Below are positions 24,708-32,809 of a stretch of DNA of 42,103 nt, one piece after another. The translations under genes were made by a program, and so were the position numbers. The notes beneath the pieces are model-generated. The model had not been told where the DNA came from. It saw only the letters and a program-made list of their open reading frames with translations, and made no database searches. This DNA comes from an uncultured Eubacteriales bacterium (GTDB lineage Bacteria; Bacillota; Clostridia; Oscillospirales; Acutalibacteraceae), in NCBI GenBank assembly GCA_948527295.1, contig CAOSWK010000007.1, positions 1 to 42,103 of the forward strand, written 5' to 3'. Position 1 is the stretch's first letter. The number at the start of each line of letters is the position of its first letter.

Positions 24708-25652
24708 ATGGCAGATTTTGAAAATGGCTTGCAAACGGGCGGCTGGACGCTGTCTGAGATAAACGAGCGAGCCAAAAAGTATCCGGAAGAATTTGTGCTC
24801 GAGGCGGAAGAGGCGTTTGCAGCGCAGATTAGGGGAACCGTAGACAAAATTGAGGGACGGCGGCCGGAGTGCAAAATCTTGATGGTGTCGGGGCCTTCTT
24901 CTAGCGGAAAGACCACCACTGCTAACATGATTAAGGATGAGCTGATGCGCCGCGACATTTGGAGCACGGTGATATCGCTTGACGACTTTTATGTTGGGAT
25001 CGCGAGGCTGCCTTTGCTAAAGGACGGTGGCAAGGACTTCGAGTCTATTGATGGGCTGGACATTGAGCAGGTAAAAAAGTCGATAAAAGGCATTGTTTAT
25101 GAGGGTTTTTGCGATATGCCGATATACGATTTTTCGACCATGGCGCCGTCTTCTGAGCGCAGACAGATAAAGTTGCCAGAAAACGGCATGATAATAATAG
25201 AGGGGCTGCACGCGCTAAATCCGGTGATTACTGAAGGACTGCCCTTGGACAGCGTGTTTAAAATTTATGTAAGCGTAGAAAATGACGTGCAGCTTGGCGG
25301 CGAGAAGGTAATTCACCCAACGTCAATACGGCTGACAAGACGCGTTTTGCGAGACTTTTATTTTCGCGACACCGAAGCGGTAAGGACTATCCTGATGTGG
25401 AACAACGTTTGTCGAGGCGAAAACCTCTATATAAAGCCGCTTAAGGAGCAGAGCAACGTTGCGCTAAATTCGTTCCATGCGTATGAGCTCTGCGTGATGG
25501 CGACGCCGATGATCGAGCTGTGCGCGGAAGTTACGGAAGATCTGGACGTTTATGAGGCGATAAAAAGGCTCGAAAACAAGCTTGACATGTTTGAAAGGCT
25601 CGACAAAAGCGTGGTGCCGCCAACCTCGCTGCTAAAGGAATTTTTAAAATGA
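24708..25652 (+). CDS. udk: Uridine kinase-like nucleoside kinase
   Basis: 314 residues. The P-loop MVSGPSSSGKTTTANMI (about 64-80), SLDDFYV with the substrate-side Asp and IIEGLHALNP place it in the uridine kinase/phosphoribulokinase family. The C-terminal part (TSIRLTRRVLRDFYFRDTEA, MWNNVCRGENLYIKP) resembles the kinase half of the longer TGS-containing nucleoside kinases of Clostridia; here the TGS/ThrRS-like half is missing or reduced to about 60 residues. GACGAGGTG before ATG. It would phosphorylate uridine/cytidine in salvage; substrate choice is inferred. Confidence 0.87.
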   Translation: MADFENGLQTGGWTLSEINERAKKYPEEFVLEAEEAFAAQIRGTVDKIEGRRPECKILMVSGPSSSGKTTTANMIKDELMRRDIWSTVISLDDFYVGIARLPLLKDGGKDFESIDGLDIEQVKKSIKGIVYEGFCDMPIYDFSTMAPSSERRQIKLPENGMIIIEGLHALNPVITEGLPLDSVFKIYVSVENDVQLGGEKVIHPTSIRLTRRVLRDFYFRDTEAVRTILMWNNVCRGENLYIKPLKEQSNVALNSFHAYELCVMATPMIELCAEVTEDLDVYEAIKRLENKLDMFERLDKSVVPPTSLLKEFLK

Positions 25653-25661
25653 GCGCGCAAA

Positions 25662-25690
25662 TTGCGGAATTTACTTGATTTTTGTATAAT
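25662..25690 (+). promoter_or_regulatory. Sigma-A promoter of the QueT-like transporter
   Basis: TTGCGG (25662-25667), 17-bp spacer, TATAAT (25685-25690). The leader is about 42 nt; a small hairpin TGGTC/GGCCA is visible in it but no preQ1 aptamer sequence. Confidence 0.65.
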
Positions 25691-25738
25691 AATGGGGTAC
25701 CATGGTCTGGGCTGGCCAGCAAATTTGAGGAGATTAAA

Positions 25739-26260
25739 ATGCAAAGACGTGTAAAAAATCGGGCGATTGAAAAAATTGTGGTTACGGCGGCCGTTGCGGC
25801 TGTTTATGCTGTTTTGACGGCGATTTCGAGCGCTTTTGGGTTGGCCTTTTCTGGGATTCAGTTTAGGCTCTCGGAGGCTTTGACGATTTTGCCTGTTTTT
25901 TCGCCATATGCCGTGGCTGGGCTCACTTTGGGGTGCTTCATTTCGAATTTGGCAAGCCCTTTCGGCATTTTCGACATGATTTTTGGCACGCTGTCCACGC
26001 TCATCGCGGCTTATTTTACCAGAAAATTATCCTGCATCACTTTTAAAAATGTTCCGATACTAGCGCCGCTCCCGCCCGTTGTTGTGGGCGCAGGGATCGT
26101 TGGAGCCATGATAGCTTTTCTGTTGCCGGAGGGTTTTAGCGCGTACGCGTTTGTATTTTCGGCATTGAGCGTGGGATTGGGCCAATTTGTAGTTTGCTAC
26201 GGGTTGGGAATTCCTTTATTTTTCTTAATTCGAAAATTACAGCTTTTTAAAGATGAATAA
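25739..26260 (+). CDS. queT: QueT-family transporter (ECF S component for a queuosine precursor)
   Basis: 173 residues with about five helices. ISSAFGLAFSGIQFRLSEAL, PVFSPYAVAGLTLGC and ISNLASPFGIFDMIFGTLSTL closely follow the QueT pattern (PF06177). QueT proteins are S components thought to import preQ0/preQ1 or queuine for tRNA queuosine. GAGGAG precedes ATG 25739; the frame is open upstream but includes the promoter, so the longer version is not used. Confidence 0.87.
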   Translation: MQRRVKNRAIEKIVVTAAVAAVYAVLTAISSAFGLAFSGIQFRLSEALTILPVFSPYAVAGLTLGCFISNLASPFGIFDMIFGTLSTLIAAYFTRKLSCITFKNVPILAPLPPVVVGAGIVGAMIAFLLPEGFSAYAFVFSALSVGLGQFVVCYGLGIPLFFLIRKLQLFKDE

Positions 26261-26311
26261 GACGTACGCACTGAGGCTTTACACAAACGATAGGGGAGGG
26301 CTTTTTGCAAG

Positions 26312-27703
26312 ATGAGTGAATTAGAGAAGAGGGTGCCAAAGTCGCTGCGAGACATTTCTCCGGTGCGGCTGATTGTATCGAGCTTTTTCGCGATAATCGT
26401 TCTGGGAACGGCGCTTTTGTACCTACCGATCGCCTCCAGAAGCATGCAGCCGGTTAACCTCATTGACGCGCTATTTACCGCGACTTCGGCAACTTGCGTT
26501 ACAGGCCTCACGCCGTTTGACACGTACTCGCAGTGGTCGGCGTTTGGACAAGTCGTGATAATCTTGCTGATTCAGTTTGGCGGTCTTGGAATCGTCACAT
26601 TTGCAACGGGATTTACGCTGTTTTTCCGCAAAAAGTTGGGCCTTCGGGACATGCAGATAGCGAAAGAATACACGAGCGGCAGCTTTTTGAATGTAACTCG
26701 ATTGATAAAGACCATCCTTATTTGGTCGCTGGGATGCGAGGTTATTGGAGCTTTGCTTTTTGCAATCCGCTTTGTGCCGCAGTTTGGCGTTGCTAAGGGG
26801 TTGTGGATATCTGTTTTTACCGCGATCTCGGCTTATTGCAACGCGGGCTTTGACATAATGGGCTTTATTGCGCCGGGAACGAGCTTTATTGCATATGCTA
26901 CGGACCCGCTTGTGTCGCTGACGGCCTCGATGCTAGTTATTTTGGGCGGCATCGGATTCGTGGTTATTAGCGACATTTACTCGTGTATCTCGAACAAAAT
27001 AAAGAGCCCCAAGACGCACTTTAAGCTGAATTTGCATTCGTTTATTGTGCTGTTCATGTCCGTCACACTGCTGGTTTTGGGTACGGTTTTGTTCATGTTC
27101 TTCGAGTACGACAAGACTTTGGCCGGATACAACTTTTGGGAAAAGCTGAATATATCATTTTTTCAGGCCACCGTGGTGAGAACGGCGGGATTTTTCTCGG
27201 TGCCAATAGGGCAGGAGAAGACGCTGACGAAGCTTTTGACGGTGATTTTGATGTTCATCGGCGCGTCGTCGGCGTCCACGGGCGGAGGAATCAAAACAAC
27301 CACGCTGGTTGTGATTTTGGCCACGTTGCGAAGCGTCATAAGGGGCTACGATGATACGGTCATTTTGAGGCACAAGGTAGAGAAATTCACTGTGTATAAG
27401 GCCTTTTCGCTCACGATGCTGGCATTTTTCTTGGTCTCGATAGTCACAGCAATCATCGCGATTGTGGAGGCCACTAAGAGCATTTCTATTTTGGACATAA
27501 TTTTTGAGACAGTTTCGGCCTTCGCGACAGTTGGCTTAACAACGGGCATAACGGGCATACTCTCGAATTTGTCGAAAGCACTCATAATGCTAATGATGTT
27601 TATCGGCCGAGTGGGCGCAATTTCGTTCATCTTCTCGGTATCTCTGATGAACGACAAAAATTCTACCAAAGTGCTGCCGTCCAGCAAGGTTATTGTAGGA
27701 TAG
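26312..27703 (+). CDS. TrkH/KtrB-family potassium uptake protein
   Basis: 463 residues with four M1-P-M2 repeats. The pore-loop elements are visible: TSATCVTGLTPFD (filter 1), AYCNAGFDIMG (filter 2), VVRTAGFFSVP (filter 3) and ATVGLTTGITG (filter 4). This is a membrane K+ (Na+-dependent) channel subunit that normally works with a cytosolic KtrA/TrkA RCK protein; no such gene lies in the window. GGGAGGG sits 12 bases before ATG 26312. It ends near a convergent lysozyme gene. Confidence 0.93.
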   Translation: MSELEKRVPKSLRDISPVRLIVSSFFAIIVLGTALLYLPIASRSMQPVNLIDALFTATSATCVTGLTPFDTYSQWSAFGQVVIILLIQFGGLGIVTFATGFTLFFRKKLGLRDMQIAKEYTSGSFLNVTRLIKTILIWSLGCEVIGALLFAIRFVPQFGVAKGLWISVFTAISAYCNAGFDIMGFIAPGTSFIAYATDPLVSLTASMLVILGGIGFVVISDIYSCISNKIKSPKTHFKLNLHSFIVLFMSVTLLVLGTVLFMFFEYDKTLAGYNFWEKLNISFFQATVVRTAGFFSVPIGQEKTLTKLLTVILMFIGASSASTGGGIKTTTLVVILATLRSVIRGYDDTVILRHKVEKFTVYKAFSLTMLAFFLVSIVTAIIAIVEATKSISILDIIFETVSAFATVGLTTGITGILSNLSKALIMLMMFIGRVGAISFIFSVSLMNDKNSTKVLPSSKVIVG

Positions 27704-27729
27704 CGGTTAGCCGAGCCGCGGACATTTGG

Positions 27730-28728
27730 CTAATTCGGAATCTTTAAGACTTGACCGGGATAAATCGTTGTGGAATCTAAACCGTTTAATGAGACGATCT
27801 CATTGTACCGCGTGCCAGAGCCCAAAAATTTTTGCGCGATATCCCACAAATTGTCGCCAGGTTCTACGGTATAAGTCCTGTAGTTGCCGGTGGATTCACG
27901 GCTAGGGATTTTTAAAATCTGGCCGGGATAAATTGTCGTGAAATCCAGGTTATTTAGCGATACGATCTCGTTGTACCGCGTGCCAGAGCTCAAAAACCTC
28001 TGTGCGATGTCCCACAAATTGTCGCCAGGCTCGACGGTATAATCAAAACTCTCGCCAGGAGCTGGCTCAGGCGAGGGGTTCGGTTCTGGCGCAGGGCTGG
28101 GAGCGGGTATAGAGCCGTCCCATTTGTTCAGGCCGTTTTTCGCGATTATCGCGGGGTAGTCGCGGTAGGATATATCCAGGTCCACGTCCCCATTAATGCC
28201 GCTAACTCGGCCGGTTGAAGAACGCTGCCACATGCCAAAGTTCCCGCTAAATGTTGGCTCGGGACCCCATTGTGCCAGCCAAATGTCGAATCTATCTAAA
28301 ACACTCATGTCAAGGTAATTAGAAAGCCAGTTGAGATTTGCGTATATCATCGTGTAGTAGCCGGCCTTCTCGACGGTGTCGCAAAAGGTCAGTGCGATGT
28401 TTGCTAAGGTTTCGCGGCCTACTGATAAAATTGGCTCGTATTCTAAGTCCAAAGCGACCGGATAATTAAACTTGTACGGTGCAATTGTATTTAAAAAATT
28501 GTTGGCCTCGGCTGCGGCTTCTTTTACCGACAGCGCGTAACAAAAGTGATATGCGCCCCGTGCGACAGAGGTTTCTGCAATGTTGCTCATGTTGTTGGCA
28601 AATTGTGGATCAACGCCCTCGGTGCCGTATGATGCACGAATCATTGCGAACTGGATTCCGTCGGCCTGCACTTGTGGCCAATCAATATCTCCCTGATAAA
28701 AACTCACGTCTATGCCATTGTAAGACAT
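27730..28728 (-). CDS. GH25 lysozyme with two LysM domains
   Basis: 332 residues. The GH25 muramidase domain covers about 1-195: GIDVSFYQGDIDW with the first catalytic Asp, AMIRASYGTEG, GAYHFCYA, and ALDLEYEP with the catalytic D-x-E. A Pro-rich linker (PSPAPEPNPSPEP) leads to two nearly identical LysM repeats starting YTVEPGDNLWDIAQ, ending at the C-terminus. No signal peptide, as in phage endolysins. Start fixed by GGAGGAGATCTTT before ATG 28728. A CATACTA-like element on the minus strand at 28762-28768 hints at a sporulation promoter. A decayed relative lies at 29650-29929. Confidence 0.93.
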   Translation of the reverse strand: MSYNGIDVSFYQGDIDWPQVQADGIQFAMIRASYGTEGVDPQFANNMSNIAETSVARGAYHFCYALSVKEAAAEANNFLNTIAPYKFNYPVALDLEYEPILSVGRETLANIALTFCDTVEKAGYYTMIYANLNWLSNYLDMSVLDRFDIWLAQWGPEPTFSGNFGMWQRSSTGRVSGINGDVDLDISYRDYPAIIAKNGLNKWDGSIPAPSPAPEPNPSPEPAPGESFDYTVEPGDNLWDIAQRFLSSGTRYNEIVSLNNLDFTTIYPGQILKIPSRESTGNYRTYTVEPGDNLWDIAQKFLGSGTRYNEIVSLNGLDSTTIYPGQVLKIPN

Positions 28729-28824
28729 AAAGATCTCCTCCATTTTCAACTTCTATTGCCATAGTATGGAGGAGTCACACGCTTTGTGAACGTTTTAAAA
28801 TATTTTGAATTTTATTAAAATTTC

Positions 28825-28853
28825 TTGACTTTTTATTTCCCTGGCGGTATAAT
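28825..28853 (+). promoter_or_regulatory. Sigma-A promoter of the LRR-like secreted protein
   Basis: TTGACT (28825-28830), 17-bp spacer, TATAAT (28848-28853). Confidence 0.8.
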
Positions 28854-28885
28854 CGCATTAATATTATTTTAAGGAGAGATTTTAT

Positions 28886-29371
28886 ATGAAAAAGAACAAC
28901 TTTTTGCGCAATTTATCAATTACAACATTGACAGCGTGTAGCCTTTCAGTGGCTGCAGGTGCTACAGGTTCGGCATCTTTACCGGAAGTAGGGGATCCTT
29001 CTTCACAGCAGCAAAATCAGCAGCCCAGAACTGCAGTTGTGGAACTGAATGATATTCCGCCACATGTAAGTGGACAAAATAATGTGCAAACTGCAAGAAG
29101 CACACTAAATTATATGTTAAATGACGGAGAAAATACTGTAACCATTATGGGTGGGAGCGTTAATGAAACTGGTATATTATACATACCTCGAACAATAGGT
29201 GTTTATAATGTTACAGCAATGGCCTCTAATGCATGTTTTGGCGGTAATCTTAGACGTATGATTGTACCTAGGCGTATTTATGTAGGTATATCAGCAATTA
29301 CGAGTCGTTTCCAGGAGTTTTTTAACAATAATCAAGGTTTGTTGGGAAATCACGTTTATCTTTATGATTAA
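28886..29371 (+). CDS. Small secreted protein with one degenerate BspA-type leucine-rich repeat
   Basis: 161 residues. Signal peptide at 1-28 (MKKNNFLRNLSITTLTACSL ... ATG), then a Gln/Ser-rich spacer. Residues 95-140 read ILYIPRTIGVYNVTAMASNAC then GGNLRRMIVPRRI, which follows the BspA/LRR_5 rhythm (IP-x-x-I-x-G-Y-x-V-T-x-I-x-x-x-A-F). The repeat is single and imperfect, so this is a short relative of surface LRR proteins. AAGGAGAG precedes ATG. Expressed alone from its own promoter. Confidence 0.65.
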   Translation: MKKNNFLRNLSITTLTACSLSVAAGATGSASLPEVGDPSSQQQNQQPRTAVVELNDIPPHVSGQNNVQTARSTLNYMLNDGENTVTIMGGSVNETGILYIPRTIGVYNVTAMASNACFGGNLRRMIVPRRIYVGISAITSRFQEFFNNNQGLLGNHVYLYD

Positions 29372-29454
29372 AATAATCAAGCGTAAACCAATAAAAAAAT
29401 TTGCTAGCAGGTCCTGGTTAGAAAGGGCTCATGAGGGCCTGTTATTAAGCTAAG

Positions 29455-29484
29455 AAACAGCCTCTAAATGGGGGCTGTTTTTTT
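29455..29484 (+). terminator. Terminator after the LRR-like gene
   Basis: AAACAGCC and GGCTGTTT pair around TCTAAATGGG and run into a T tract. Confidence 0.85.
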
Positions 29485-29649
29485 GTTTTCAAAAAGGTAT
29501 ATGCAAAAATTTAATCATAAATTTTCAATAAAGAACCAGGTTTATTTGCCCCAAAAATTTAGTTTGCAACAAATATGTCTTTATTCAATCATATTGTTTA
29601 TTTAACTAGGACAAAACAACCTCGCAAAAAATTTAAAAATATGATGTGG

Positions 29650-29929
29650 TTCGGAGGCTAATGTACAAGGTCAACGTTGACATGAACATCGCATATACGA
29701 ATTATCCAGAAGTCATCAAACAAAGAGGTCTAAACGGATCATTAACTCAGCCTCAACGCCGGAGTCAGGCCAAGGCACGCGGACTTATACCATTAAAAAA
29801 GGCGATACTTTGTGGGATATCTCAAAAAAATATTTAGGGACGGGCACGAGATACCCTGAAATCATGAGCTTGAACGCACTTAAATCAACCACGATTTACC
29901 CCGGCCAAATTTTAAGAATACCTAATTAA
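29650..29929 (+). pseudogene. Remnant of a GH25-LysM phage endolysin
   Basis: Two frames carry pieces homologous to the lysozyme at 27730-28728. The first frame reads VNVDMNIAYTNYPEVIKQRGLNG, the end of a GH25 domain (compare VDLDISYRDYPAIIAKNGLN). After a shift near 29765 the other frame reads YTIKKGDTLWDISKKYLG and NALKSTTIYPGQILRIPN, a full LysM repeat, ending TAA at 29929. The catalytic part is missing. It lies 11 bases before a holin gene, the usual phage lysis-module order. Confidence 0.8.
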
Positions 29930-29940
29930 CGAGGTGCGAT

Positions 29941-30222
29941 ATGGAGAATAAAACTTTCGGAATTGCGGCTTTTGCGATTCTAATCGAGGGCATCATTACT
30001 TACACGAACCAATTTTTAATTCAAGAAAATTTCTGCTGGCAGATGGCGCTGAGCCTGGCTTTAGGAATCATCGTAGCTGTCGCATACAAGTTGGACTTAC
30101 CGTCGTACTTTAATTTAAAATCGGATATCCCCTACGTTGGCTGTATCCTGACCGGCATTTTGCTTTCCCGCGGCAGCAACTACCTTTTTGATCTGCTAGA
30201 GAAAATCTTGAAGCTACAATAG
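29941..30222 (+). CDS. Holin-like phage protein
   Basis: 93 residues with three hydrophobic segments (about 5-22, 32-48, 63-80) and no enzymatic motif; the start MENKTFGIAAFAILIEGI and the ILTGILLSRGSNYLFDLL segment are typical of small holins of Clostridia phages. It follows directly the endolysin remnant, which supports a lysis cassette. AACGAGGTG before ATG. Function would be to form membrane lesions for endolysin release. Apparently intact. Confidence 0.65.
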   Translation: MENKTFGIAAFAILIEGIITYTNQFLIQENFCWQMALSLALGIIVAVAYKLDLPSYFNLKSDIPYVGCILTGILLSRGSNYLFDLLEKILKLQ

Positions 30223-30240
30223 AAAAAACGACAAAAAATT

Positions 30241-30270
30241 AGCGTCTCTTTCAACAAGAGGCGCTTTTTT
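30241..30270 (+). terminator. Terminator after the holin gene
   Basis: AGCGTCTCTT and AAGAGGCGCT pair (G-U included) and are followed by TTTTTT. Confidence 0.85.
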
Positions 30271-30281
30271 ATTGCCAATAT

Positions 30282-30530
30282 TTATCTGAATATTAATAAT
30301 TTATTAGGTTCTATGTTCAACGCTTTTGATATGTTAAAGAGAACTTCTAATGACATAGTTTTTATTTCGTTTGGAGCCTCTATTGTACTTAAATATGAGC
30401 GGCTTAAATTTGCTTCTTCAGCTAACTCCTCTTGCGTATACCCTGCTAATTTTCTGTAATAGGAAATGTTAAGCCCTAATTGTATATATTTAAACTCATT
30501 TTCTTTACTTATCTTTTTGGGGTTTGACAC
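30282..30530 (-). CDS. XRE-family helix-turn-helix regulator
   Basis: 82 residues. The HTH reads GLNISYYRKLAGYTQEELAEEANLSR then SYLSTIEAP, the common Cro/CI fold, followed by a LFNISKALNIEPNKLL end. GTG start at 30530 with GAGGTG just before it. The overlapping ATG is in another frame and stops after a few codons. Divergent to another XRE gene at 30661, with about 130 bases between them as a likely shared control region. Confidence 0.85.
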   Translation of the reverse strand: MSNPKKISKENEFKYIQLGLNISYYRKLAGYTQEELAEEANLSRSYLSTIEAPNEIKTMSLEVLFNISKALNIEPNKLLIFR

Positions 30531-30595
30531 ATAATCACCTCAAAATAAATTTTATTATTTTGGAGTGATGGCATAAACAATCTATTAAATAGCTA

Positions 30596-30624
30596 TTGCT
30601 TTCTAATAATTGGCAATATATGAT
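30596..30624 (+). promoter_or_regulatory. Sigma-A promoter of the second XRE gene
   Basis: TTGCTT (30596-30601), 17-bp spacer, TATGAT (30619-30624). Confidence 0.55.
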
Positions 30625-30660
30625 AATATAGTAAACTTATAATCAATGTGGTGAAAAAAT

Positions 30661-30876
30661 TTGAATTATATAAAAAACAATAAAGAACTGGCGGAACACA
30701 TGCGGTTTCTTCGAAAATGTTATGGTTTTTCGCAAAACGTAGTCGCAAAAAAGCTAAATGTTGACCGCTCAACGTATAGCTATTACGAGCTTGGAAAAAC
30801 AAAGCCCGATATACAGGCGCTTATACAACTATGTAAAATCTACGGCATTGAGATTAATGATTTAATCACAAAGTAA
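30661..30876 (+). CDS. XRE-family helix-turn-helix regulator
   Basis: 71 residues made almost entirely of one HTH domain: MRFLRKCYGFSQNVVAKKLN, then VDRSTYSYYELGKTKPD and LIQLCKIYGIEINDLI. TTG start at 30661, supported by GTGGTGA before it. Small single-domain repressors of this type control mobile elements and toxin-antitoxin loci; the target here is unknown. Next to phage lysis genes and divergent from the other XRE gene. Confidence 0.85.
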   Translation: MNYIKNNKELAEHMRFLRKCYGFSQNVVAKKLNVDRSTYSYYELGKTKPDIQALIQLCKIYGIEINDLITK

Positions 30877-31038
30877 GGTCTGCTGGACGCACGAATTAAA
30901 ATGGACAAGGACTAATCATAATTTAAACGTCAAAAAACTTAACCTTCTCACTTTTTTTGCTGTAATTTCTAAATTAGAATTATAACTAATTAAATAAATG
31001 ATATAATTATATTAAATAATGAATTAGAGGAGATTAAT

Positions 31039-31554
31039 ATGAAAAGAATATGGAAAGCTGCTCTTAGTTTAATGTTATTGCTTGTTACTACTGGCATTAG
31101 TTTTGATATGATTTCTTTTTCAAACTCAATAGCAGCTATTTTGGAAGACCAAATAAGGCCTAGGTCATTGATAGACCATTTATGTGAAGCAATATGTGCT
31201 GGTGACTATTTCCTGGTTGAGTATATTGTTAAAGAAAAAAATTGTGATGTAAATAAAAGAGATCATTCAGGGGACTTGCCTTTGTATGCGGCAATTTTAC
31301 TCTCAAACCATGCTGATAAAATAGAAGTCGCTATAAAAATCGTAGACTTACTTTTGCAATACGGTGCTGATCCACACCTGGAACATGTTAAAGGAATATC
31401 TGTAATAGAACTATTTGAAATGGCTGACCGAAGCTGTTTTTATGAAGTTTTTGCAAAACATGGGTATTTTTGGGTTGAAAGATATAGAAGTTTTATGTAT
31501 GACGATGCCATGAAGCAAAAAAGACATGATGGTTCACGAATCGTTAGTAGATAA
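31039..31554 (+). CDS. Secreted ankyrin-repeat protein, N-terminal part (module 1)
   Basis: 171 residues. An N-terminal signal peptide (MKRIWKAALSLMLLLVTTG) is followed by an ankyrin-type module at about 42-135 (LCEAICAGDYFLVEYIV, GDLPLYAAILLS, VDLLLQYGADP). AGAGGAG at ideal spacing supports ATG 31039. The last nine codons (RHDGSRIVSR) do not continue the repeat. The adjacent frame carries two more modules from 31526, so this looks like the front end of one longer secreted protein of three modules, split by a one-base shift in the A run at 31517-31522. Confidence 0.8.
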   Translation: MKRIWKAALSLMLLLVTTGISFDMISFSNSIAAILEDQIRPRSLIDHLCEAICAGDYFLVEYIVKEKNCDVNKRDHSGDLPLYAAILLSNHADKIEVAIKIVDLLLQYGADPHLEHVKGISVIELFEMADRSCFYEVFAKHGYFWVERYRSFMYDDAMKQKRHDGSRIVSR

Positions 31555-32227
31555 TCTATGTGAAGCAATTCGTAATGGTGATTATGATCGTGTTGAGTCT
31601 TTTGTAAAAGAAAATTGCAATGTAAATAAAATGGACCAAAAAGGGGATTTGCCTTTATATGAGGCAGTTTTACTCTCAAACTATGCTGATAAAATAGAAG
31701 TCGCTGTAAAAATCGTAGACTTACTTCTACAACATGGTGCGGATCCGCGTATGGAGAATGGCCGTGGAATCTCTGTTTTAGATTTATCTTGGCTAGCTGA
31801 TCGAAGCTGTTTTAACCAAGTTTTTGCTAAATATGGTTATCCTGAGTTTGCGGAACATGGATACTTTAACTTTGTTAACAAGATAGAGCTAAACAAAAGG
31901 ATGGCATCAAAACCGTTGGTAGACTGCGCATGCGAAGCAATCCGCAAAGGGGACTTAGGGCTTTTAAAATACATTATTAAAGTAACATGTTTTAATTTAA
32001 ATAGATATAACCTTAACAGAAGGTTGCCTTTAGAGGAGGTGTTTTTATTTTCAAAAGATGTGAAGAAAACAGAAATTGCACTGGAAATGTTAGATTTACT
32101 TTTACAATATGGTGCGAATCCATTCATGACAAATGAAAGGGGAATATCTTTTTTAAAACTATTTAAGATAGAGGATAAAGAAGGTTTTAATGAAATTTTT
32201 GCAAAGTATGGTTTTGACATTTCATGA
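31526..32227 (+). CDS. Ankyrin-repeat protein, C-terminal part (modules 2 and 3), overlapping frame
   Basis: 233 residues overlapping the previous frame by 29 bases. Module 2 (about 7-95) is very close to module 1 (LCEAIRNGDYDRVESFV, KGDLPLYEAVLLSNYADKIEV, VDLLLQHGADP). Module 3 (about 133-230) is more diverged (ACEAIRKGDLGLLKYII, LDLLLQYGANP). It has no signal peptide and no clear ribosome site before ATG 31526. It may be read by coupling from the overlapping gene, by frameshifting, or not at all. Confidence 0.7.
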   Translation: MMVHESLVDNLCEAIRNGDYDRVESFVKENCNVNKMDQKGDLPLYEAVLLSNYADKIEVAVKIVDLLLQHGADPRMENGRGISVLDLSWLADRSCFNQVFAKYGYPEFAEHGYFNFVNKIELNKRMASKPLVDCACEAIRKGDLGLLKYIIKVTCFNLNRYNLNRRLPLEEVFLFSKDVKKTEIALEMLDLLLQYGANPFMTNERGISFLKLFKIEDKEGFNEIFAKYGFDIS

Positions 32228-32275
32228 AAAGTAGACTTAAATAAATAATCAGTTTTCTAAAAATGTAAACGAATT

Positions 32276-32311
32276 AAGGGCATTGCGTAAGATTTTTGCG
32301 CAGTGCCTTTT
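32276..32311 (+). terminator. Terminator after the ankyrin genes
   Basis: AAGGGCATTGCG pairs with CGCAGTGCCTT (one bulge, one G-U) and ends in TTTT. Confidence 0.7.
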
Positions 32312-32367
32312 GACTTTGCAATCTGTATTTGAGATTTAAATATTGCAACACGTTGGAGGTACTTTTT

Positions 32368-32535
32368 ATGACGGAAAAGCAGTTTAATTCTGAAATGGAA
32401 TATCAGATACGAAGAATTATAATAAACAAAATGCTAAAAGAAAAAATTCTTACCGAGCAAGAGTACGAAAAAATTGATACAAAAAAGCTTGAAAAAATAC
32501 GAACCCATTTTTGGTGTCCTATATCGCTGAAATAG
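32368..32535 (+). CDS. Small SHOCT-like protein, typical of recombinase modules
   Basis: 55 residues: MTEKQFNSEMEYQIRRIII, then MLKEKILTEQEYEKIDTK and a basic end. The pattern (leading helix, then LLKEGLISEEEY-like element) is that of the small SHOCT-type proteins encoded beside large serine recombinases of conjugative elements in Clostridia. GGAGGTAC precedes ATG 32368. The zinc ribbon of such a recombinase survives at 36178-36291, in line with a broken mobile element. No function is known for these small proteins. Confidence 0.6.
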   Translation: MTEKQFNSEMEYQIRRIIINKMLKEKILTEQEYEKIDTKKLEKIRTHFWCPISLK

Positions 32536-32549
32536 CTTGATATTCAAAT

Positions 32550-32798
32550 TTGTTAGAGCTAATATGCTATACGAATATTAATGAATCGTGTTTAAAACAA
32601 AAATACTTTGACCAACAGGTTTCCCCAGAATGGGTTGATTTTGAAATTGACAGCGATAGCATGTCAATCACATATAGTGATAGTGAGAACGATGATGACA
32701 AAAATATGCCTATAGCTATTTTTTCGAATATACGAATAAATTTCAAGAAAGTGGCGGTGCCTATTCTCCTAACAAGGCCAATCGTAGCAGGGCCCTAA
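32550..32798 (+). pseudogene. 5' fragment of the modular acidic protein, in a different frame
   Basis: This open stretch has no ATG or ribosome site at its beginning. It contains YFDQQVSPEWVDFEIDSDSM, which parallels NKDISPEDVEIAIDEKQG and ISIEIDEDGVSFKYDD in the repeats of the next gene. The following text in the frame of that gene (stop-free from 32699) reads ANRSRALKCVLLNKNVM, which continues the same repeat (compare TAVKCILFNENVM). So one gene seems to have been split by a frameshift between about 32696 and 32740. Confidence 0.6.
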
Positions 32799-32809
32799 AG
32801 TGTGTACTT

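Noticed and set aside
25691..25738. preQ1 riboswitch upstream of the QueT-like gene
   Set aside because: The leader length would suit preQ1-I, but the expected C-rich and A-rich aptamer segments are missing.
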